From NCBI RefSeq assembly GCF_000758705.1, contig NZ_CP009287.1, positions 1,426,001-1,490,000 of the forward strand: DNA of 64,000 bases, written 5' to 3'. The stretch comes from Paenibacillus graminis. Its GTDB lineage: Bacteria > Bacillota > Bacilli > Paenibacillales > Paenibacillaceae. Positions within the stretch are counted from its first letter, which is position 1. Each line of letters begins with the position of its first letter. The position numbers and the translations under genes are program-made. This document shows positions 8,214-15,700 of this stretch, piece after piece. The notes beneath the pieces were generated by a model that was given only the letters and a program-made list of their open reading frames with translations, was not told the origin of the DNA and ran no database searches.

Positions 8214-8384
8214 TTGGCCAGGCTGATAAGGGAATACGCAGAGCGTAAGGGAAGATCCATACTGCATGAATTGACGGTGAGAGAACTGGTAGAGCTGGTC
8301 AGCTTCCTGAAGGAAAGACTCGGTACTGTGCGGCCGATCGAGGAAAAAGACAGATGGACCGTCCGGGTTGCTGAGAAACGGTAA
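8214..8384 (+). CDS. Possible small protein or gene remnant, 56 residues
   Basis: From a TTG at 8214 the frame reads ARLIREYAERKGRSILHEL, VRELVELVSFLKERLG, DRWTVRVAEKR. This is a charged, helical sequence with coding-like composition and a clean stop. No good ribosome-binding site precedes it and I recognise no family. It may be a true small protein or the end of a decayed gene. It lies 28 bases before the P-loop kinase gene. Confidence 0.3.
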   Translation: MARLIREYAERKGRSILHELTVRELVELVSFLKERLGTVRPIEEKDRWTVRVAEKR

Positions 8385-8412
8385 GCATGGGCTGTTACAT
8401 GGGTAACAAGGG

Positions 8413-8973
8413 ATGGTGATTGAGATCCGAATTAGAATCATTGGGGGCTGCGGAAGCGGGAAATCCTATACGGCCAGGCAGCTATCCAGGCATTATGGGG
8501 TTCCCTGCTTTGAAACCGATAATTTTGTATGGGACAGAAGTGCTCCAAGCCGCCGGAACACACCGGAGGACAGGGATGCTCAGTTCGCGGAAACCGTGGC
8601 TATGGACTCATGGATCATTGAAGGCGTACATTATAAATGGGGAAGCGAGAGCTTCCGGCAGGCGGATTACATTGTGCTGATCAGACCTAACCGGGTCGTC
8701 CAGGATTGGCGGGTAGTACGGAGGTTCGTCAAGACAAGGCTTGGCCTGGAGCAGGGGAATTACAAGCAAACCTTCAGGAATCTGTATGAGATGCTGTTTA
8801 AATACAACAGGGATTATGAGCGGGTGGATTTGCCCAGAATTATGACTCTGACGGAAGAATACAGGCACAAGCGGATAATTGTCAAAAATAATCAGGAAAT
8901 TTTGCATTGGTTCGGCCGATACAATGATGGGGTTGAAGCTGAAGACAGCGTTCCTCTGCAGATGGAAAGGTGA
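8413..8973 (+). CDS. P-loop nucleotide kinase-like protein (FlaR/adenylate-kinase-like)
   Basis: The 186-residue protein has a Walker A motif IIGGCGSGKSYTARQLS at its N-terminus. It then follows the order seen in the FlaR 'topology modulation' group: CFETDNFVWDR, WIIEGVHYKWGSESFRQADYIVLI, and a basic helix pair VVRRFVKTRLGL. The family belongs to the small AAA/adenylate-kinase-like kinases; its substrates are poorly known. The start (ATG 8413 or GTG 8416) has only a weak AAGGGA site, so the first residues are uncertain. A membrane protein gene follows eight bases after its stop, suggesting an operon. Confidence 0.75.
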   Translation: MVIEIRIRIIGGCGSGKSYTARQLSRHYGVPCFETDNFVWDRSAPSRRNTPEDRDAQFAETVAMDSWIIEGVHYKWGSESFRQADYIVLIRPNRVVQDWRVVRRFVKTRLGLEQGNYKQTFRNLYEMLFKYNRDYERVDLPRIMTLTEEYRHKRIIVKNNQEILHWFGRYNDGVEAEDSVPLQMER

Positions 8974-8980
8974 TGGAGGT

Positions 8981-9289
8981 ATGGGCAAGCTGGCAGCGTT
9001 TGTGCTGGAAATACTGCGGATGTGTCTTTTACTGTTACTAACGATCGGTCTTCTTGGCGGTCTGGAATATGCCGTATTTAAGCTGTTATATGGCTGGACA
9101 ATATATCCCGGAAGCGCTGCGGTGGGGAATATTATTTTATTTTTTGTGCTGTACCGTAACTATTGGCAGTTCAGGGGCTGGTTTAAGTCAGACAAAAATC
9201 AGAGACTGGGGCAGCATCTGACACGGAGCTTAGTCAGCCTCTCTCTGCTGCTGATTCTGCTGCCGTTTGCCGTACCGCTGCTAAATTAA
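8981..9289 (+). CDS. Small membrane protein, about three membrane segments
   Basis: The 102-residue protein is mostly hydrophobic: ILRMCLLLLLTIGLLGGLEY (about 10-30), AAVGNIILFFVLYRNY (about 48-63) and LVSLSLLLILLPFAVPLL (about 84-101). Charged loops lie between. The ATG at 8981 follows GGAAAGGTG by eight bases. It is probably co-transcribed with the kinase-like gene. No family is recognised. Confidence 0.65.
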   Translation: MGKLAAFVLEILRMCLLLLLTIGLLGGLEYAVFKLLYGWTIYPGSAAVGNIILFFVLYRNYWQFRGWFKSDKNQRLGQHLTRSLVSLSLLLILLPFAVPLLN

Positions 9290-9695
9290 TTCATTATGGG
9301 AGACTTTAAATATAACAGTTCTAATCCTTGATTCTGCAAATGGCATCGACTATGCTGTAAGTATTAGTACATTTCGGACAACTACGGAGGTTCACCCGAC
9401 TGATGAATAACTAACACGTTTCCTGCTCAAAAGACCATTAACCAGTGATGTGCTTATGCACAAGCCACGGGACGCCTGTTAGGGGTGTACGGTCAGGGAT
9501 ACGTGTGTCGATTGGGGACCCTACGATGATTGTTGTAAAATGATGCAGCCTATAAGTTGACGGCTTGCCTGCCTTGACGCGGGCAGTACAGTTCGCTGCG
9601 CTGGTTCATAACAATCCGTTCCTCCTTCATACATGCTCTGCCGCACGCCGCTGGCTGCGGTTTTTTAGTATTTACATGGAAGCGGAGGAATGGAT
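9290..9695 (+). promoter_or_regulatory. Long 5' leader of the ABC-F gene
   Basis: About 400 bases without a long frame precede the ABC-F gene. A minute frame with a plausible site, CGGAGG then ATGAATAACTAA (9403-9414), lies inside, as does ATGGCATCGACTATGCTGTAA (MASTML, 9340-9360) without a clear site. A hairpin CTGCC/GGGCAG follows near 9570-9590. The leader ends in an intrinsic terminator (9641-9666) just before the gene. This is the layout of ribosome-mediated attenuation known for antibiotic-resistance ABC-F genes such as vmlR. Which small frame acts as the sensor is not settled. Confidence 0.5.
9641..9666 (+). terminator. Attenuator hairpin upstream of the ABC-F gene
   Basis: CCGCA (9641-9645) pairs with TGCGG (9656-9660), followed by TTTTTTA. 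It sits 30 bases before the start codon on the same strand, so read-through is required to express the gene. Confidence 0.6.
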
Positions 9696-11522
9696 ATGAC
9701 CCTAATCAAAGTTAAAAATATACGCAAAGAATGGAATGGCATTCCGCTGTTCGCGAATGTCTCCTTTGAAATTGCGGAGGGAGAACGCGTGCTGCTCTTC
9801 GGGCGCAACGGGATCGGCAAAACGACACTGCTGCAGGGGCTGCTTGGACGGCATCCTTTCGAGGAAGGCAGCGTCTATTACAGTCTGCCGCCGGAGGAGT
9901 GGGGTGTGCTTGACCAGCAGTTGGAGATTCAATCAGATATCAGCGCATTGGATTATGTATTGTCCGGTTCGCCAGAGCTGAATGACCTTAAGCGCAGATT
10001 AGAGCGGCTTGGGTGGCTGCTCCAAGAATCAGACGGCCGGGATGAAGCACTTGTGGCCGAATACGGTGAGGTCTACGAGCGTTATTTGCAATTGGACGGA
10101 TACGGCTGGGAGGCCAAGGCGGAGAAATCTCTTGGCCGGCTGAGGCTCGATGCTGCGGTCTGGAATTTGCCTTACCGCCAGCTCAGCGGGGGGCAGAAGA
10201 CTAGGGTTCAGTTAGCGGCACTGCTGGCCCGTCAGCCGAAGCTGCTGGTGCTGGATGAGCCGACGAACCATCTGGATGCCGATACGTTTGTCTGGCTGGA
10301 GGAATGGGTGCGGGCTTACCCGGGGACGGTATTCTATGTTTCCCATGACCGTACCTTTATTGACCGGACGGCTACAGCCGTGCTGGAGCTGGGCCCTCAG
10401 GGTTGCCGCCGTTATCCCGGAGCCTACACGCAGTACCGGGAACAGAAGGAGATAGAGGCGCGGACACTGGCGGTGCAGTACAGGAAGCAGGAGCTGGAGA
10501 GGGAAAAGCTGCTGGAGAGCATCCGCCGGTATGCGGAGTGGTTCCAGCAGGCTCACCGCGCCGCCGGCCAGAATGATTTCCGGCGTGCAAAAGCGAAAAA
10601 GAACGTCTCCCGGCTCCACGCCAAGGAGGCGAGTCTGGAGCGTTTGGAGCTGCACCGGGTAGCGCTGCCGCAGGCCGTGCCTCAGCTAAGCATGAAATTG
10701 GAAGGTGAGGTGTTCCGGGGGGATGCTCTTCTGGATATAAGCGGTATTCGTTATGCTTACGGCGAAGGCGCTGCGCTGCTGGAGAACTTCAATCTGACGT
10801 TGCGGCGCGGGGACCGGCTTGCAGTACTGGGATCGAACGGTGCCGGCAAGTCCACGCTGCTGAAGCTGATCGCGGGCTTGCTGGCACCTGACCACGGCGA
10901 AATTCGCAGGCATCCCCGCACGCGGGTGGGTTATTTTGCCCAGGAGCTGGATGATCTGCCTCTGTCTTCAACCATTCTGGACAGCTTGCTGGAACTGCCG
11001 GGTATGACCCGGACGGAAGCCCGGACCATTCTGGGCTGCTTCATGTTCCCGGGGGAGGAGGTGTTCAAGCGGATTGGTGATTTAAGCCTTGGCGAGAAAT
11101 GCCGTGTGGCTTTCCTCCGGCTGTATTTTGGCCGTGCCAACCTGCTGGTGCTGGATGAGCCAACCAACTATTTGGATATTGACACCCGGGAACAGGTCGA
11201 GGAAGCACTCGCAGCCTATCCCGGCGGACTCGTTATCGTCTCGCATGACCGCTATCTCCATGCAGCAGTAGCCAACCGTCTGCTGCTGCTGGAACGGGGA
11301 AGCAAGCCCCGGCTGTTTCCGGGTACTTACGAAGAGTATGCTGCCAAGGAGCGCAGCTTTGTACTTACACCGGATGAGCAATCGCGGGAAGGAGAAATGA
11401 AGCTGCTGGAACTGCGGCTGGCCCGGCTGATGCACAGCGAAGCCAGGGAGACGGAGCAAGAAGACCGGGAGCTGATGGCCGAAATTGTTGAGCTGCGGCG
11501 AACCATTCAACACCTGCAATAG
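9696..11522 (+). CDS. ABC-F ATPase, antibiotic-resistance (ribosomal protection) type
   Basis: The 608-residue protein has two ATP-binding cassettes and no membrane segments. Cassette 1 has GRNGIGKTT (Walker A), LSGGQKTRVQLA (signature) and LLVLDEPTNHLD. Cassette 2 has GSNGAGKST, LSLGEKCRVAF and LLVLDEPTNYLD. A linker of roughly 90 residues rich in Q, E, R and K joins them, as in the P-site tRNA interaction motif region of ABC-F proteins. Such proteins bind the ribosomal E site and dislodge antibiotics (lincosamides, pleuromutilins, streptogramin A). The attenuated leader supports a resistance role over a housekeeping one. ATG 9696 is seven bases from GGAGG; ATG 9690 is too close. Confidence 0.85.
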   Translation: MTLIKVKNIRKEWNGIPLFANVSFEIAEGERVLLFGRNGIGKTTLLQGLLGRHPFEEGSVYYSLPPEEWGVLDQQLEIQSDISALDYVLSGSPELNDLKRRLERLGWLLQESDGRDEALVAEYGEVYERYLQLDGYGWEAKAEKSLGRLRLDAAVWNLPYRQLSGGQKTRVQLAALLARQPKLLVLDEPTNHLDADTFVWLEEWVRAYPGTVFYVSHDRTFIDRTATAVLELGPQGCRRYPGAYTQYREQKEIEARTLAVQYRKQELEREKLLESIRRYAEWFQQAHRAAGQNDFRRAKAKKNVSRLHAKEASLERLELHRVALPQAVPQLSMKLEGEVFRGDALLDISGIRYAYGEGAALLENFNLTLRRGDRLAVLGSNGAGKSTLLKLIAGLLAPDHGEIRRHPRTRVGYFAQELDDLPLSSTILDSLLELPGMTRTEARTILGCFMFPGEEVFKRIGDLSLGEKCRVAFLRLYFGRANLLVLDEPTNYLDIDTREQVEEALAAYPGGLVIVSHDRYLHAAVANRLLLLERGSKPRLFPGTYEEYAAKERSFVLTPDEQSREGEMKLLELRLARLMHSEARETEQEDRELMAEIVELRRTIQHLQ

Positions 11523-11646
11523 ACCCACCCGCTTCGAGGGTACGAATGGTGAAAAATACAAAAAAATACATTTAGAATAGAGGATCATGTCCTATTTTAG
11601 CGAAATCTATATTGAATACAGCTAAAAATGAGGGAGGCACTCTCAA

Positions 11647-12075
11647 ATGAGGGACAAGGGAATCAGAATCATGGTACTGCTGCTGCTGCTATTCAGTATG
11701 GCCGTGCCAGTACAGTCCGCTTCGGCGGCGTCCAAAAGCATGAAGGTTAAAGTTACCCTGGTCAGTGCTGTACTGACCGAAAACAATCATGTGGGCAATG
11801 AATGGTATACCAAGGCATCAATTAACGGCAAAGAGGTCAGCGAAGGCTCATCTGTGGAACTGGACCTGAAATCAACAGAAAGCGTGAAGCTGAAAGCCTA
11901 CGCGGAAGAGCAGGATAAGATCCCGGAGTCCGCCACAGCGACTGCTTCTATTAAAGCCTCGGCCATTACCAAAACCGTCAACAAAGCCGTGGAAGTAACT
12001 GTAGTCGAAAACCGGGGGCGGTATTCCGGAAATACGGCGACGTGGACGTTTACTTTTGAGGTGCAGAAGCAATAG
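11647..12075 (+). CDS. Small exported protein of unknown function
   Basis: The 142-residue protein has a signal peptide (IMVLLLLLFSMAVPVQSASAAS) with an AXA-type cleavage site near residue 28. The mature part is beta-rich (MKVKVTLVSAVL, ELDLKSTESVKLKAYAEE, TATWTFTFEVQKQ) and resembles a small Ig-like fold. GGGAGG precedes the ATG. It lies 21 bases before the next gene and is probably in the same operon. No family is recognised. Confidence 0.7.
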   Translation: MRDKGIRIMVLLLLLFSMAVPVQSASAASKSMKVKVTLVSAVLTENNHVGNEWYTKASINGKEVSEGSSVELDLKSTESVKLKAYAEEQDKIPESATATASIKASAITKTVNKAVEVTVVENRGRYSGNTATWTFTFEVQKQ

Positions 12076-12096
12076 AACAAACACCTAGGGGGAACG

Positions 12097-12582
12097 ATGA
12101 AAACACAGGCATGGCTAAAAATAGGGCTGGCAGTTATTATCATTGTCCTGCTGTATCTCTGGCTGCGGCCACAGCATGTGGAACGCGAATACGAAAGTGT
12201 TATTTATTCCAACGACACCAAAATAGTAAAAAGCACAGGAACCCGTCTTACGGGTGAAACTTTCCGGGGACTGCTCCTGTTTACCAAAAGTACATTTAGC
12301 GGTACACTCACCGTAGACGGGGATCTGTATTATAAGGTGAAGCTGAAGGATAGCGGAGGCTACTATCTGGGAGTCCTGACGGATTTTAATGCCGATTACT
12401 CCACACGTACAACCGGGGTGATTACTGCCTCGAAGAACCTGGACCGGTTCTGGATTACGCTGACCGATCTGGATAAGCGCTACGGCCTTGGGCATGATGA
12501 GGGGAATATTTCCGGTCCTGCGAGTACGCTGGAAGAAGCGAAGCAGGTGAGAAAAGACATTTTGGCTGCACACAGACCTTAA
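12097..12582 (+). CDS. Membrane-anchored protein of unknown function
   Basis: The 161-residue protein starts with one membrane anchor (IGLAVIIIVLLYLWL, about residues 8-22). An extracytoplasmic beta-rich domain follows (VIYSNDTKIVKSTGTRL, GLLLFTKSTFSGTLTVDG, RFWITLTDLDKRYG). A GGGGGAACG site precedes the ATG. A strong terminator follows at once, so it ends the operon with the small exported protein. No family is recognised. Confidence 0.7.
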   Translation: MKTQAWLKIGLAVIIIVLLYLWLRPQHVEREYESVIYSNDTKIVKSTGTRLTGETFRGLLLFTKSTFSGTLTVDGDLYYKVKLKDSGGYYLGVLTDFNADYSTRTTGVITASKNLDRFWITLTDLDKRYGLGHDEGNISGPASTLEEAKQVRKDILAAHRP

Positions 12583-12587
12583 TTTCT

Positions 12588-12628
12588 AGAGCATTCTAAC
12601 GGAGAAATCCGTTGAATGCTCTTTTTTT
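12588..12628 (+). terminator. Strong intrinsic terminator
   Basis: AGAGCATTC..GAATGCTCT with inner pairing AACGGA/TCCGTT around GAAA is followed by TTTTTTT. Confidence 0.9.
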
Positions 12629-12794
12629 ATGCTCAGGAGACGGGAAAATTGCCCCTTAAAATAAAATTTTGTAATTCTTATTTTTTAATATAAAAATTAA
12701 AGGAATTATGCCGAAGGCTGTCGAATTATGGAATCGTTAAAGGGTTTACATCCCGGGCCATCTTAGATTTATTAAAATTATTGGAGGCAGAATT

Positions 12795-15700
12795 ATGAAA
12801 AGGAGCTTCAACAATTCAAGACATTCGCTTATCGGAATGTTCCTGCTTGGGATTGCGGTGTTTTTCTGTATACGTCCGGCAGATTTGTACGCAGCGGGTC
12901 CTACACCGGACAATTTTACAACAACGAGCTATAGCAGCTTGCCATCAAATGCAATGTCAGCGATGGCTTACGGCAACAACGTGTATATCGCAGTCGGCTA
13001 TTACGGGGCCATTGTCAAATCGGCAGATGCCGAAACCTGGGTGAATGTAAAAACCAAAGCCGACATTAATTACACGGGTGTGACGGCTCCGGGTTCTTTT
13101 ACTTTTAACGGGGCGGCTTATGGAAATGGTTTATTTGTTGTTACGGGAAGCGAAGGGGTGATTCTAACCTCTCCGGACGGTAACACGTGGACTCAGCGCA
13201 GCTCGGGAGTCACTACTGGAATCTGGAGTACTGAATTTTTAACTTTTAATGGAAGCAGCGCCTTCTACGCAACAACACAAGGGAAGCTGCTGACCTCACC
13301 GGACGGGATCAGCTGGACTCCAATCGTTCCAACGGGCGTGGACTCCTCGCTCACGTTAACCAAAGTTACCGTAGGAAACGGCGGCACCCGGTTAGCCGTA
13401 GGGGGGGCCAACGGAAGAATTTACTCCACCACGAATGGCACGGCTTGGACCTCGGCCCAGCCCTCAACCGACGAAGGGCAGTCCATTGGCACCAATATGC
13501 TGACCTGGATGAATGACCGCTATTATATTTCAGATCCTAGGGCCTACATTTGGACCTCTACGGATCTCTCCACATTTACGCTGCTAGGCCCTCCTTTTAA
13601 ACAAAATGCCTCTCAACATAACAACCAGATGTTCAATGGCTTTTACGATGGTACCAAGTATTACATGTTCGGTTATGAGTCTCCAAACTATGGAGCAGTG
13701 TATACATCGGCGAACGGAACCACTTGGACCATGCAGCCGTTCAAAAATTATTTTGTTACGCAGAACGCACGTTTTCTGAACGGAAAGTACTTTCGCTTGG
13801 GCAATGAGGGAATGCTCGTATCCTCAGATGGCGCAGATTGGCGCTATAAATGGGGAGGAGTTTTTACAGAAATTGTTCATGGCAGCGGCTCGCAATATGT
13901 TGCGGTTGGGAAAACAGGCGGCGACGGGGCGATCTGGAACTCGACGGATCTTGCAGATTGGAACCAGGTAACGTTGTCCACGAGGACGACAGGTTTCACT
14001 GCAGCTGCATACGGAAATAACACTTATGTCGCAGCCGGGGAGACGAATCAGACGACCACAGCGCTGGCCACCTCGCCGGACGGATCCACCTGGACGCTGC
14101 GCAGCAGTATAAATGATTCGACCTCTATCACGGATATCGCTTTTGGCAACGGGAAATTCGTTGCGGTAGGTTCCGGGGCGGGAGGTCCGAAAATAAAAAC
14201 GTCGGCGGACGGTATTGCCTGGCATGAGCCCACTCTGCCCGCGCAGTCCATAGACGCAGTGTACTCTATTGCTTATACCAATAATCAATTCATTGCTCTG
14301 GGATATGGCTATAGTGATGAAGGTTATTTGAATGCTGCCAGCATCTGGACATCTCCGGATGGGGAATCCTGGTCTAACCGCTCTGGGACATACCCCAATC
14401 AGACGGACGGTTTCAATAACCTTTTGTATGATGGAAGCAAATATGTTTTGACCGGTTATGATTCAAGCACGTATGAGGTGTTTTCCCGTTCCAGCGATGA
14501 TCTAATCACTTGGAGCAGTCCTACATTAACAGGTACGTATACCAATTTTTCGTCTTCAGCCATGCTGGGGCAAAAAGGGAATAACCTTTATATGCTGGTC
14601 TATGACAGCAGCAATAATCCAGTAGTGTATTACACTGCTGACCATGGTTCGACCTGGCAAAATGCCGGTGTGGACATGTCTTCCATTGATCCGAATCTGA
14701 TTTATTCGCTGATGGAGGCGAATGGAAGAGTGATTCTTTCGGGGAATTCACAATTGGTTATGACAACAACGGGTACCATGGCGCAGGCCGAAGCGCCAAC
14801 AGCGAACCCGGCCGGAGGTGCGGTGGCATCAGGCACGACAGTTGTGCTGAGCAGTTCGACGAGCGGAGCGGCGATCCACTACACGCTGGACGGCAGCGTG
14901 CCGACGGGGAGCAGCCCGGCGTATAGCGGTCCGATTCCAGTCACGAGTGCAGTGACGATCAAGGCCATCGCCGTGAAGGCGGGGATGACGGACAGTGCCG
15001 TTATGAGCGAAGCGTACACGATTATGGCGCAGGCCGAAGCGCCAACAGCGAACCCGGCCGGAGGTGCGGTAGCACCGGGCACGACAGTTGTGCTGAGCAG
15101 TCCGACGAGCGGAGCGGCGATCCACTACACGCTGGACGGCAGCGTGCCGACGGGGAGCAGCCCGGCGTATAGCGGTCCGATTCCAGTGACGAGTGCGGTG
15201 ACGATCAAGGCCATCGCCGTGAAGGCGGGGATGGCGGACAGCGCCGTTATGAGCGAAGCGTATACGATTATGGCGCAGGCCGAAGCGCCAACAGCGAACC
15301 CGGCCGGAGGTGCGGTAGCACCGGGCACGACGGTAGCGCTGAGCAGTCCGACGAGCGGAGCGGCGATCCACTACACGCTGGACGGCAGCGTGCCGACGGG
15401 GAGCAGCCCGGCGTATAGCGGTCCGATTCCAGTGACGAGTGCGGTGACGATCAAGGCCATCGCCGTGAAGGCGGGGATGGCGGACAGCGCCGTTATGAGC
15501 GAAGCGTATACGATTATGGCGCAGGCCGAAGCGCCAACAGCGAACCCGGCCGGAGGTGCGGTGGCATCAGGCACGACAGTTGTGCTGAGCAGTTCGATTA
15601 GCGGAGCGGCGATCCACTACACGCTGGACGGCAGCGTGCCGACGGGGAGCAGCCCGGCGTATAGCGGTCCGATTCCAGTGACGAGTGCGGTGACGATCAA

